A stretch of DNA of 64,000 nt from Aureivirga sp. CE67 (GCF_015767245.1 NZ_JADOTV010000004.1:1-64000), one strand, 5' to 3'; numbered from the stretch's first letter, positions 25,726 through 34,030 are shown. Notes: a model not told the origin generated them from the sequence alone. Numbers and translations are program-made.

Positions 25726-26109
25726 ATGAAAAAAATACTTTTTAGTATTGCTTTTTTAGCATTAGGATTTACAAGTTTTGCAAATAGTGAAATTTCAAAT
25801 AAACAATTTTCGAATATAGAAGTAAGTGAGTTTTTTAAACTAAGAACTTGGACTGGAACTGTAATAATTGCAGGTCATGAAGTTTCAGGTACTTTTACTT
25901 CAGAAGACGGTATTCATATGATATTTGAAGGTACTATTGATGGTGATCCTGTTCGTTATGGAGGAACTATAAGTGGTTTTCCTGATGCAGTAGGTGCTTA
26001 TTGTAATATAAACCCTGAAAATGTTAAAGATGTTATTCGTATTATTGGGGAAAGCCATTTAAATGATTTTCAAGAAGAATTAGGAACGTTTCTAAAAGAT
26101 AAACTATAG
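25726..26109 (+). CDS. Small secreted protein, family with 29046 gene
   Basis: 127 residues. Signal peptide 1-19 (ends TSFANS). The mature part is short and beta-rich: FEGTIDGDPVRYGGTISGF then PDAVGAYC, followed by an acidic helix to the end. The gene at 29046 shares the pattern F-x-G-T-x-x-G-x-P-x-x-Y-x-G-x-x-x-G-F-x-x-A and the Cys. I do not recognise a described family. The single Cys could be unpaired or form a dimer. It is preceded by the 122-bp repeat and followed by the GLPGLI-like gene 69 bp away. Confidence 0.7.
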   Translation: MKKILFSIAFLALGFTSFANSEISNKQFSNIEVSEFFKLRTWTGTVIIAGHEVSGTFTSEDGIHMIFEGTIDGDPVRYGGTISGFPDAVGAYCNINPENVKDVIRIIGESHLNDFQEELGTFLKDKL

Positions 26110-26178
26110 AATTTTAATTTATTTAGACCTATTACATTTTAGTATGTAATAGGTTTTTTTATAAAAAACATATATACG

Positions 26179-26913
26179 ATGAAAAAACTTACATTATTAA
26201 TTTTAGTATTAAATATTTCAATAGCTTTTGCTCAAAATAAAGTTTACCGATTTGAATATAAACAAAAGATAGAAGGAGGAACAGATGAAACATGTGAGAC
26301 AGGACAGGCATTTATAGATGTGATGAACGAAGCAATGTTAAAAAAGATGGTATGTATATATTATAGTGATAAAGATTTTAACTATGCGGATTCATGGGAT
26401 GATATAGAAAGTACGAATCCTTTTATTAAAATTGAAATTCAAAATGGTTCAAATAAACACGAAGAATATCCAAGAACTTCAGAAATGGTTTATATTGATT
26501 ATAATAAAAATATAAAATTTTTAGAGTTGGATGAGAAAAAAGCATATACTAATAAACCTTTTGTGTTTTTAAAAGATAAAGAGTATAGTGGGGTAATAAA
26601 TGGATATAAAGTATCTAAATATGTTTCTTCTGATGGAATAATAGAAGTTTTTACTTCAAAAGAGTTACCATGGAATATTCAACCTACAATATTTTTAAGA
26701 AATTATTTTAAGGAAGGTATTGTAAAAATTAACACTTCTGAAATCGGTTTAAGTTGGATTATTGAAGATGTAAAAGAAGTAGAAAATACAGAAGATTTTG
26801 AAAATAAAAAACAACAATTACTAAGACAATCAAAAATCGCTAAAGTAGAAACCTTAAAAAGTTTATTATATAAAGATGAAAATGATCCTAAACCAGTTTT
26901 TGAAAAACTTTAG
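26179..26913 (+). CDS. GLPGLI-like secreted protein, copy 1
   Basis: 244 residues. Signal peptide 1-19 (ends IAFAQ), then NKVYRFEYKQKI. The middle has two Cys (TCETGQ and MVCIYY). The C-terminal half contains GYKVSKYVSSDGIIEVFTSK then ELPWNIQPTIFLRNYFKEGI, which resembles the W-x-T-x-E-I/L-P...GLPGLI section of the GLPGLI family (TIGR01200), although the exact G-L-P-G-L-I is not present. Its paralogue at 27120 has the same length and shares this block. Secreted; function unknown. The terminator at 26926-26966 has the same stem as the one behind the paralogue. Confidence 0.65.
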   Translation: MKKLTLLILVLNISIAFAQNKVYRFEYKQKIEGGTDETCETGQAFIDVMNEAMLKKMVCIYYSDKDFNYADSWDDIESTNPFIKIEIQNGSNKHEEYPRTSEMVYIDYNKNIKFLELDEKKAYTNKPFVFLKDKEYSGVINGYKVSKYVSSDGIIEVFTSKELPWNIQPTIFLRNYFKEGIVKINTSEIGLSWIIEDVKEVENTEDFENKKQQLLRQSKIAKVETLKSLLYKDENDPKPVFEKL

Positions 26914-26925
26914 AATTATAAAAAC

Positions 26926-26966
26926 AAAAAACAGCGTTTCAATTTAACTGAAACGCTGTTTTTTTA
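26926..26966 (+). terminator. Terminator with stem AACAGCGTTTCA
   Basis: AAAAACAGCGTTTCA / TGAAACGCTGTTTTT, 7-nt loop. It shares the stem with the terminator at 27863-27901. Confidence 0.9.
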
Positions 26967-26986
26967 TTTTAAATAATTTTAAACTA

Positions 26987-27108
26987 ATATTACTTTATCT
27001 GTTTTATGATGTAATATTAACTAATATGTTGTTTTTTAACAATATATGTTTAATTTTATTTGCTATTATTATTGTATCGAATTCAATTGCTTTTAAAAGT
27101 GAAAATTA
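26987..27108 (+). repeat. 122-bp direct repeat, copy 2
   Basis: Second copy of 25479-25600, ending 11 bp before the ATG at 27120. Position relative to the downstream gene differs from copy 1 (about 125 bp before its gene). Confidence 0.9.
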
Positions 27109-27119
27109 AATAACGAATT

Positions 27120-27854
27120 ATGAATAAAACAATCATCATTGGATTAATTATTATTTTAATTTTTTCAATAAATACAAGTGCTCAAAACAAAGTATATACT
27201 TTTTCTTATAATAAAACACTGATAGTTCCAGATGAAGCCCTTGAAGGACAATGTGCTAATAAAGAAGCTTTAATTAAGGGATTTCAAGAAATTATAAAAG
27301 ATTATACTTTCAAATTTTTGGCAGATAATGAAATGGTATGTACTGATGGAGTGGAAAATATATTTTCTGATTCAAATAATAATTTTTTAAACAATTCAAC
27401 CGAGTCAATACCAGTTAAGGAGGATGAAAGAGTATACAAAGATCATTTAGGTGGCTATTTAGATTTAAAAAATCAAAAAAAATATCTTGAGAAAAATTCA
27501 AATTCAGCTATTACTTATAAAGAAATAATTTTTATAAAAGACGAAAATTTTAAGGAAAAAGTTAAAGGTTATCAAGTGACAAAATATGTTTCTTCGAAAG
27601 GAGATATAACAGTGTATACATCAAAGGAAATACCTTGGTATATACAACCAAACTTATTTCTGAAAAATTATTTTAATGAGGGAATTGTTAAAATTGAATC
27701 AACTAAAGTTAGTATGGGTTGGGATTTGATTGAGTATAAGGAGTTAAAGAACACAAAGCAATTTCTAAAAAATAAAAAGGAAATTCTAAATAAAAATAAT
27801 ATATCAACCAATTTATTTAAACATATATTACTAAAAACAGACGATGAATTATAA
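27120..27854 (+). CDS. GLPGLI-like secreted protein, copy 2
   Basis: 244 residues. Signal peptide about 1-21 (ends NTSAQ). The region GYQVTKYVSSKGDITVYTSK then EIPWYIQPNLFLKNYFNEGI aligns with the same block in the gene at 26179, whereas the first half is clearly more diverged (KTLIVPDEALEGQCANKEAL). This marks an older duplication than the 122-bp repeat suggests. Secreted or surface protein of unknown function. The same-stem terminator follows at 27863. Confidence 0.65.
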   Translation: MNKTIIIGLIIILIFSINTSAQNKVYTFSYNKTLIVPDEALEGQCANKEALIKGFQEIIKDYTFKFLADNEMVCTDGVENIFSDSNNNFLNNSTESIPVKEDERVYKDHLGGYLDLKNQKKYLEKNSNSAITYKEIIFIKDENFKEKVKGYQVTKYVSSKGDITVYTSKEIPWYIQPNLFLKNYFNEGIVKIESTKVSMGWDLIEYKELKNTKQFLKNKKEILNKNNISTNLFKHILLKTDDEL

Positions 27855-27862
27855 AAATATAT

Positions 27863-27901
27863 AAACAGCGTTTCAATTATACTGAAACGCTGTTTTTTTT
27901 A
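27863..27901 (+). terminator. Terminator with stem AACAGCGTTTCA
   Basis: AAACAGCGTTTCA / TGAAACGCTGTTT with a 7-nt loop and T-run. The A-rich other side may also stop the convergent gene ending at 27915. Confidence 0.88.
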
Positions 27902-27914
27902 TTAATAAGAGATA

Positions 27915-28784
27915 CTAAATCAATTCATCTTCCTCAGTTAATTGATAACCAATTTCAATAGCCCATTTTCCATCTACATCACTAGAAAATTGCCAATTCA
28001 TTACACCACCAATTCCGAATGATTCTTTTAAAGGATTTACAATTTCTGAAACAATCGTTTCTGCAGGTAAATATCCAGAACCAGCATCTTTTTCTGTTAC
28101 AGGAAATCCAAGAACGTGTTTTTCAGCACTCATTCCAGCAAGTGAATTAAATTCAGAATACGTTTCGATAATTTTTGCAGGATTGCTACTCCATGGTGTA
28201 TTATTGTAATATTGCACATTTACAAAATCAATCGCATGACCAGCTTTTTCCATCACAGCAACATAACCATCAATTTCAGTTCCTTTTCTAAAATAAGGAG
28301 GTTGAGGTGCGTGCGCAATTTCTTTATCCGAATCCATACGTTTTTTCAACTCTAAAGTTAAATCAATTAAAAACTGACGACCATCATAAGTTGCAGTATT
28401 TTTAAAAGCTGAAGTATCTTCAAAATCTAGATCAATTCCATCTAAATTATTTTCATTCATAAAACCTACAAGTAACTCTGCCATTTCAGCTTCTTTACCT
28501 ACAATTCCTTTATAAGCATCCGAGTGCATAGCTCCTCCACCAAAAGAAATCATTACTTTTTTTCCTGCATTTTGTAAGTCCTTGATTGCTTCTTTAGTAG
28601 AATTCGTAAAAGTAGGTGGAATGTTTTTTAAAGCAGTTCCTCCATCCAATACTAATTCCATCGGACTTGCTTCTTTTGTAAATAAAAATGCAATAATAAT
28701 ATGAGTATATGGTAAAGAAATCGCTTCTTTTAACGCTATTTGATTACCACAATAATAGCTTATAAATCTTGATGTGTTTTGCAT
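27915..28784 (-). CDS. GH18-type chitinase-like protein
   Basis: 289 residues. A TIM barrel of glycoside hydrolase family 18 is recognisable: FISYYCGN at strand 1, KKVMISFGGGA at strand 3 and the catalytic motif LDGIDLDFED with D118, D120 and acid E122 at strand 4, then VNVQYYNN and GVMNWQFSSD at later strands. All catalytic residues are present. There is no signal peptide and no carbohydrate-binding module, so it is either cytoplasmic (perhaps on imported glycans) or its export is unusual. It faces the GLPGLI-like gene across a shared terminator. Confidence 0.88.
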   Translation of the reverse strand: MQNTSRFISYYCGNQIALKEAISLPYTHIIIAFLFTKEASPMELVLDGGTALKNIPPTFTNSTKEAIKDLQNAGKKVMISFGGGAMHSDAYKGIVGKEAEMAELLVGFMNENNLDGIDLDFEDTSAFKNTATYDGRQFLIDLTLELKKRMDSDKEIAHAPQPPYFRKGTEIDGYVAVMEKAGHAIDFVNVQYYNNTPWSSNPAKIIETYSEFNSLAGMSAEKHVLGFPVTEKDAGSGYLPAETIVSEIVNPLKESFGIGGVMNWQFSSDVDGKWAIEIGYQLTEEDELI

Positions 28785-29045
28785 AACAAATCTTTTGTTT
28801 TTGTTAATTCTTTTTTGATATGCTAAAATAATGTTTTTAATTTTGATTAAGATATGTGTTGTAAAATTAATTTTTTAATTAAATTACATTATTATTTTAC
28901 AGTAGTTTAACTCTGTATAGTGTTAAAAGCCTAAAAGTAACTTTACATTTATCTTATAAGAAATTGCAATTTTTGATCTATTAAGTGGGAAATCTCGAAA
29001 ATCACTTGAAAATAAAAGAGAGGTAATTTTAACATAATTAAAAAC

Positions 29046-29432
29046 ATGAAAAAAATTTTATTCATTACAGCTATTTTAGCTTCAACTTTTTACACATTCG
29101 CTTCAACTGAAAACTTGAACAAGTTTCAAAATTCATTAACTAAATTTGCAACTGATCCAATAGCTGTTGATTATATCATAGGAACAGATAGCGGAGATGT
29201 TCGTGTAGAAGGGATGTTATTTGAATATGGAGGAATTATTTATTTTAAAGGAACTGTTGGTGGTGAACCTTTCCAATATGCAGGCTCTGCAGGAGGTTTT
29301 GATAATGCAACTGCCAATCACTGTTCAAGACTTCAAGAGATATTAATCAAACTTCTTATTGTTGATGAAGAATCTCAAAATCAATTTTATGATGATTTTG
29401 TAGAGAATCTAAATTCAAGTCTTTTGAGATAA
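29046..29432 (+). CDS. Small secreted protein, family with 25726 gene
   Basis: 128 residues. Signal peptide 1-20 (ends YTFAS). The mature part keeps the pattern seen at 25726: FKGTVGGEPFQYAGSAGGFD then NATANHC. The C-terminus is helical and acidic-polar. It is a paralogue of the 127-aa protein 3.3 kb away, with the two GLPGLI-like genes and a GH18 gene in between. No described family was recognised. Confidence 0.7.
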   Translation: MKKILFITAILASTFYTFASTENLNKFQNSLTKFATDPIAVDYIIGTDSGDVRVEGMLFEYGGIIYFKGTVGGEPFQYAGSAGGFDNATANHCSRLQEILIKLLIVDEESQNQFYDDFVENLNSSLLR

Positions 29433-29525
29433 ACAAAATATAAATGGAAGGTGGGAGTTATCGAATATAATTCCCATCTTTTTTTCAAAAAAATGATCAG
29501 ATTTCAAAGCGAATTAAAATAAAAT

Positions 29526-30263
29526 CTATTCACAAGTATAACCACCATCTATAGTCATCAAAGACCCAGTAATAAAATCAGATTTATCAGAAAGCAAATA
29601 AGAAACTAAAGAAGCGATTTCTTCTGGTTTAGCCATTCGTTTTATAAGTTGCGCATTTTCTAGAAAAGAAACTTTTTCTTGTTTATCTTTTTCATTGATA
29701 CAATATTTTTTTAAAAACTTGTCTACAAGAGGCGTATTCGTGGTTCCAGGACAAACCGCATTTACTTGAATATTAAAAGGAGCACAATCTATCGCAGTAC
29801 TTTTAGTTAATTGCCCTACAGCACCTTTTGTTGCACCATAAATAGCAGAATTAGCTTTTCCAATAAAACATTGCTCAGAACCATTTAAAACAATTTTTCC
29901 AAACTTCTGTTTTTTCATAAATGGAAGTACAGATTTCAATAAATAAAAAGTTCCACAAAAATTGACAGATAATACTTTATGAAAATCTTCCAGCGTAGTT
30001 TCTTCTAGATTAGACATTAGATGAATCCCCGCATTGCTAAACACAGCATCTATTCGATTTTCATTTTCAATAATTTCTCCAATAGCATTTTTTACATTTT
30101 CATAGTTCGAAATATCACAAAAAACATATTCAGAATAAGAATGCTTTTGTTCTAAAATATCCAAATTATAAACTTTCCAATTTTCTTTATGAAGTGTTTT
30201 ACAAACTGCTTCACCAATTCCATTCGTTCCTCCAGATACGATCACTATTTTTTGTAATTCCAT
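29526..30263 (-). CDS. Short-chain dehydrogenase/reductase
   Basis: 245 residues, classical SDR. The nucleotide-binding motif is VSGGTNGIGEAVC (T-G-x3-G-x-G type), then FSNAGIH (N-A-G) and the active site YGATKGAVG (Y-x3-K, Tyr near 147) with Ser nearby in LNGSEQC. The C-terminal GSLMTIDGGYTCE is the usual dimer contact. Substrate unknown. It stands between two plus- and minus-strand units and has no obvious operon partner. Confidence 0.92.
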   Translation of the reverse strand: MELQKIVIVSGGTNGIGEAVCKTLHKENWKVYNLDILEQKHSYSEYVFCDISNYENVKNAIGEIIENENRIDAVFSNAGIHLMSNLEETTLEDFHKVLSVNFCGTFYLLKSVLPFMKKQKFGKIVLNGSEQCFIGKANSAIYGATKGAVGQLTKSTAIDCAPFNIQVNAVCPGTTNTPLVDKFLKKYCINEKDKQEKVSFLENAQLIKRMAKPEEIASLVSYLLSDKSDFITGSLMTIDGGYTCE

Positions 30264-30351
30264 ATGATTTACTTTTAATCAATAAATTACAAAAAAAAAT
30301 CCCATGAAAATAATTCACAGGATTCTATATTTCTTAAAAATAGTTTCTAAA

Positions 30352-31590
30352 TTAATACCAGCGTTTCTTCTTTTTTCTAGAAGCTTCTGATTTTCTATTT
30401 TTTCTATGTTTACTATTCGATTTTTTGGTATGAACCTGAGGTTTTAAATCCGGATCTAATGGAAAAGGATGCTCATTATCCACCGGGATTTTTTTCCCAA
30501 TCAATGTTTCAATAGTTGCAACATATTCTTTCTCATCTTCACAACAGAAAGAATAAGATTCTCCATTAATTCCAGCTCTACCAGTTCTTCCAATTCGATG
30601 TACATAAGTTTCTGCAATATTCGGAAGGTCAAAATTAATCACAGCATCTACTGCCGAAATATCAATTCCTCTTGCAGCTACATCCGTTGCGATTAAAATT
30701 CTAGCATCTCCATTTTTAAAACGATTCAAAGCTTTTTGTCTTGCATTCTGAGATTTATTCCCATGCAAACAAGTAACATTAAATCCTTTTTTAGTCAATG
30801 ATTTTTCCAGTTTATCCGCTCCAAACTTAGTTCTTCTAAAAATAATCGTACTTCCTTTACATTCTCTTTCTAATAAATGAACACAAAGCGCTACTTTTTC
30901 ACTTTTAGGAACATACATTAGCTTCTGAACAATCGTATCTGCGGTGCTTGAAGTTTTTGCAATAGTCACACGAGTAGGTTGAAACATAATCGTTTTAGCT
31001 AATTCCTCAATTGCATCAGGCATTGTAGCAGAAAACAACAAAGTCTGTCTATCTTTTGGACACAATCTTTCAATTTTTCGAATATCATTGATGAATCCCA
31101 TGTCTAACATCAAATCTGCTTCATCCAAAACAAGTTGCTCTACTTTATCCAAACGGAAAACATCTTGTTTATGCAAATCCAACAATCTACCAGGAGTTGC
31201 AATCAAAATATCCACACCTCTTTCTAAAATCTCTTGCTGAGGTACTGCAGAAACTCCACCAAAAATAGCTGTAGAAACCAAATTTGTATATTTCCCATAT
31301 TGCTTGAAGTTTTCCTGTACCTGAATTGCCAATTCTCTAGTCGGATTCACCACCAAAGCACGGATTTTCTTTCCTTTTTTCGGAGCATCCTGTCTATCAA
31401 ACAACATTCTCAAAATCGGAAGAGCAAACGAAGCCGTTTTTCCAGTTCCAGTTTGCGCTGTCACAATCACATCATTTTGCTCAATAATTTGCGGAATTAC
31501 TTTATGTTGTACCTCTGTCGGAGTCGTATAATTCTTCTCCGTAATCGCTCTTAAAATAGGTTTGTTAAGTTTTAAATCTTTAAACTGCAT
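30352..31590 (-). CDS. DEAD-box ATP-dependent RNA helicase (RhlE-like)
   Basis: 412 residues. All helicase motifs are visible: Q motif near TPTEVQHKVIPQI, Walker A AQTGTGKTASF, Ia NPTRELA, Ib TPGRLLDL, II VLDEADLMLDMGF, III LFSATMPD, IV IIFRRTKF, V ATDVAARGID and VI HRIGRTGR. A basic tail (HTKKSNSKHRKNRKSEASRK, about 390-412) is like that of RhlE/CsdA-type helicases and binds RNA. Role: RNA remodelling in ribosome assembly or cold adaptation. It is monocistronic. Confidence 0.95.
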   Translation of the reverse strand: MQFKDLKLNKPILRAITEKNYTTPTEVQHKVIPQIIEQNDVIVTAQTGTGKTASFALPILRMLFDRQDAPKKGKKIRALVVNPTRELAIQVQENFKQYGKYTNLVSTAIFGGVSAVPQQEILERGVDILIATPGRLLDLHKQDVFRLDKVEQLVLDEADLMLDMGFINDIRKIERLCPKDRQTLLFSATMPDAIEELAKTIMFQPTRVTIAKTSSTADTIVQKLMYVPKSEKVALCVHLLERECKGSTIIFRRTKFGADKLEKSLTKKGFNVTCLHGNKSQNARQKALNRFKNGDARILIATDVAARGIDISAVDAVINFDLPNIAETYVHRIGRTGRAGINGESYSFCCEDEKEYVATIETLIGKKIPVDNEHPFPLDPDLKPQVHTKKSNSKHRKNRKSEASRKKKKRWY

Positions 31591-31717
31591 CTTTCATTTT
31601 TACTAAACCACAAAAGTACTCTATTTAAAGTGAATAAAATCATAATATTTAAATAGTTTCCAATTTCACATAATAGAATTACCTCAATTCATTTTGTATA
31701 ATTTTTAAATGAAAACT

Positions 31718-31746
31718 CTGGCGCACTTTTGTAAAGTGTGTTCATT
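31718..31746 (+). repeat. REP-like element R5
   Basis: CTGGCGCACTT-TTGTA-AAGTGTGTTCA; nearly identical to R1, but the end is TTCA, not CCCA. It is single, with no inverted partner nearby. Confidence 0.75.
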
Positions 31747-31791
31747 AGACATTATCATGTTTGGTTTTGTATAAAACATATAGATTATTAA

Positions 31792-31824
31792 GTTCCCCTC
31801 TTTAGAGGGGCTAGGGGTGTGTTT
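31792..31824 (+). repeat. Repeat A copy 8
   Basis: GTTCCCCTCTTTAGAGGGGC then TAGGGGTGTGTTT; the loop is TTTA instead of TCGA, but the stem is kept. Confidence 0.88.
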
Positions 31825-31907
31825 AAAATAATATAAAACGATCTTATAAGATTTTAATCGTGATAATCTTTATTGTAAAAATAAAATTCAAAATATTCTA
31901 AATATAA

Positions 31908-32091
31908 TAAGGAGCTTCCCATTTTTCTTCGTTTCTAAAAACTCAGAAAAAGGTCGGGTTTTTCGTTTTTAGTTTTGTTTTTCCAAAAAAGTTTTTCTAA
32001 AGAAATCCGTGGGCTTCTAAGGTCGCCTCCGTTTTCTAAGAAAAAACTAATTTTTGCAAAAACAAAAGCTAACCACTTCAATCCCTAAGCC
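31908..32091 (-). ncRNA. Structured repeat F3, long form (minus strand)
   Basis: On the minus strand it reads GGCTTAGGGATTGAAGTGG, long-form centre GGAGGCGACCTTAGAAGCCC then ACGG, and at the end ACCCGACCTTTTTCTGAG, GGAAGCTCC. Same layout as F1 and F5. Confidence 0.55.
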
Positions 32092-32107
32092 AGAAAAAAC
32101 AGAAAAC

Positions 32108-32140
32108 AAAAAAGCACTAACAGATTGTTGGTGCTTTTCA
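32108..32140 (-). terminator. Terminator of the TerB-like gene
   Basis: AAAAGCACTAAC (32110-32121) pairs with GTTGGTGCTTTT (32127-32138), one T-G wobble, A-rich flank ahead. Confidence 0.75.
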
Positions 32141-32165
32141 GTTTTATATAAATTCAGATATATTC

Positions 32166-32567
32166 TCAGTTATAATGTCTTTGAAAGATAGAAATCAATA
32201 CTTCAGTCGGAACAATTTTATCCTCATATCGATGCATTGTTTCTAAAACTTTATCCGTCGCTATAGGACTTAATCCCATTTTCAGACCAATATTTCGAAT
32301 CATTTCCAATTCTTTAGATTTATTCGTATCATCAATATTCATCAATAAAACCAAACGGTGAAACTGAACAATACGATCACTTTCTTCTTTCGGAATCTCA
32401 ATAGAAACTTTTTTTACTAATAAAGAATTTAATTCGGGCTTTTCCACGCCTAGTTGTTCAGCAATATTTACAATAAAATTATATTCTTCTGCATTAAGTG
32501 GCGCATCACTTTTTGCAAACTGTATCAATTGAGAGAGTAAACTAAGTTTTTCAGCGTGTGACTGCAT
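32166..32567 (-). CDS. TerB-like helical protein
   Basis: 133 residues, all helical, cytoplasmic. KLSLLSQLIQFAKSDAPLNA then EEYNFIVNIAEQLG matches the first helices of the TerB/tellurite-resistance-like fold, with the acidic loop (D-A-P-L-N-A-E-E) where TerB proteins keep acidic residues. The C-terminal helix ends ISIFQRHYN. Such proteins are often mis-annotated as excinuclease subunits in flavobacteria. Function unknown. Monocistronic. Confidence 0.72.
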   Translation of the reverse strand: MQSHAEKLSLLSQLIQFAKSDAPLNAEEYNFIVNIAEQLGVEKPELNSLLVKKVSIEIPKEESDRIVQFHRLVLLMNIDDTNKSKELEMIRNIGLKMGLSPIATDKVLETMHRYEDKIVPTEVLISIFQRHYN

Positions 32568-32721
32568 ATTTCATCAAGGTTTTAGCACTTAAAGATAAAA
32601 AAAAATACTGATTCGATAATAAGGAAGAATCAATTTAAGATTAATTTAATCAAAAGCTACCTAAAAAATAAATATTTATTAAAGTAAACGAAGAAATAAA
32701 AGAAAATAAGTGTAAAAAATA

Positions 32722-32750
32722 AAAAGCAATAACGGACTGTTATTGCTTTT
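32722..32750. terminator. 12-bp hairpin downstream of the tRNA operon
   Basis: AAAAGCAATAAC / GTTATTGCTTTT with loop GGACT and a T-rich run on the minus side. It is a second stop behind the tRNA operon terminator, or belongs to an unseen short transcript. Confidence 0.6.
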
Positions 32751-32813
32751 CTATTTGTAGATTATTAAAAAATTCAAATGAAAAATTTTTCAACTTTTTT
32801 AAAAAGATATATG

Positions 32814-32844
32814 AAAAAAAAAGCTTCACGAAAAAGTGAAGCTT
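32814..32844 (-). terminator. Terminator of the tRNA operon
   Basis: AAGCTTCAC / GTGAAGCTT, loop GAAAAA, followed on the minus strand by nine T. It begins 3 bp beyond the last tRNA. Confidence 0.92.
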
Positions 32845-32846
32845 AG

Positions 32847-32919
32847 TGACCGGGCTGGGGCTCGAACCCAGGACCCTCTCCTTAAAAGGGAGATGCTCTA
32901 CCAACTGAGCTACCCGGTC
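32847..32919 (-). tRNA. tRNA-Lys(UUU), copy 3
   Basis: 73 nt. Acceptor stem GACCGGG/CCCGGTC with discriminator A; anticodon stem TCTCC/GGAGA with loop CTTTTAA (anticodon TTT); T arm ends GGTTCGAGCCC. No encoded CCA. Last gene of the operon. Confidence 0.97.
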
Positions 32920-32935
32920 ATTAAAATTTGTTTTG

Positions 32936-33016
<81 letters not shown>

Positions 33017-33040
33017 GATATTTTCATAAAAATAAATTTG

Positions 33041-33113
33041 TGACCGGGCTGGGGCTCGAACCCAGGACCCTCTCCTTAAAAGGGAGATGCTCTACCAACT
33101 GAGCTACCCGGTC
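33041..33113 (-). tRNA. tRNA-Lys(UUU), copy 2
   Basis: Identical in sequence to the other two Lys copies. It starts 194 bp from copy 3 and 191 bp from copy 1, as expected of tandem duplication of a Lys-Tyr unit. Confidence 0.97.
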
Positions 33114-33126
33114 ATAATTTTGTTTG

Positions 33127-33207
<81 letters not shown>

Positions 33208-33231
33208 AAGATTTTTATGAAAATAAATTTG

Positions 33232-33304
33232 TGACCGGGCTGGGGCTCGAACCCAGGACCCTCTCCTTAAAAGGGAGATGCTCTACCAACTGAGCTACCC
33301 GGTC
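33232..33304 (-). tRNA. tRNA-Lys(UUU), copy 1 (promoter-proximal)
   Basis: Identical to the other Lys copies. It is the first gene in transcription order, 35 bp below the -7 box at 33340-33347. Confidence 0.97.
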
Positions 33305-33339
33305 ATTAATTCGCTACTGTTATTCCTTGTTAGCGGCTG

Positions 33340-33370
33340 CAAATATATGAGCTTATTTTTAAACTAACAA
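33340..33370 (-). promoter_or_regulatory. Promoter of the tRNA operon
   Basis: On the minus strand -33 TTG (33370-33368), 20-bp spacer, -7 TATATTTG (33347-33340), an exact match to the Bacteroidota consensus. The start would be near 33334, giving a leader of about 30 nt. Confidence 0.75.
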
Positions 33371-33940
33371 AACAATTTCTAAAAAAAATGTAAAGTTTTT
33401 TTTAGAAAACTAAATATCAAATATTTAAAAAATGAAAAAAAATAAACTTTTTTTAAAGTTGCTAATTTTTTATTTAAAATGGAAGTTTCGATGTGTAAAA
33501 ACTTACTTAAAAATCGCGATTTTAAGGTGGGAATTTGAAGTGTTTTTGAGAAGATTTTCTTTTTGAAAGGGGATTTTAACATTTTTGAACCTGAATTTTT
33601 ATAATTGATTGTAGAGTTTGGTAGGTTTTAAGAATGAAAATACTTGAAGATTCTTTGAAAGTTTATTGATAATAGAGTTTTTCTTAGATGCAAATGGATT
33701 TAGAATTCGAGATTTTAAGGTGAAATTTTGAAGATGTCTCTAGATTGAAGTCATTTTTTTCTTGTGGATGCTTATTCATGAATTACAAATTTATTCCTGT
33801 TAACCTTAAAAATTGATAAATAATAATAGAACTTAATAATTATACATCTCAATAGAAGAATTTATTTATTGTTTAAGTTTTTTACTTAATTACATTTGTA
33901 AATTAATTTTAAACTTTATTTGTTGAACTAGTATTTTTTT
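33371..33940. other. Long AT-rich spacer without a gene
   Basis: No convincing gene. Two diverged ~55-bp stretches (around 33486-33540 and 33678-33733, both with GATTTTAAGGTG and TTTTGAAG/ATTTGAAG) form a direct repeat with a 193-bp period, close to the 191-194-bp period of the tRNA unit next door; no tRNA similarity is seen in them. Confidence 0.5.
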
Positions 33941-34030
33941 CGGCTTAGGGATTGTAGTGGCATCCTTTTGCGGAGGTACGGAGCAAAAGATATAATGGAA
34001 AGCCCGACCCGTAGGGGAAGCTCCAAATAA
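33941..34030 (+). ncRNA. Structured repeat F4, short form
   Basis: CGGCTTAGGGATTGTAGTGG, hairpin CTTTTGC/GCAAAAG, then TGGAAAGCCCGACCC, a short closing hairpin and GGAAGCTCCAAATAA. The best-preserved copy; it carries the whole short form in 90 bp. It is on the opposite strand to the ABC transporter gene behind it. Confidence 0.6.
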
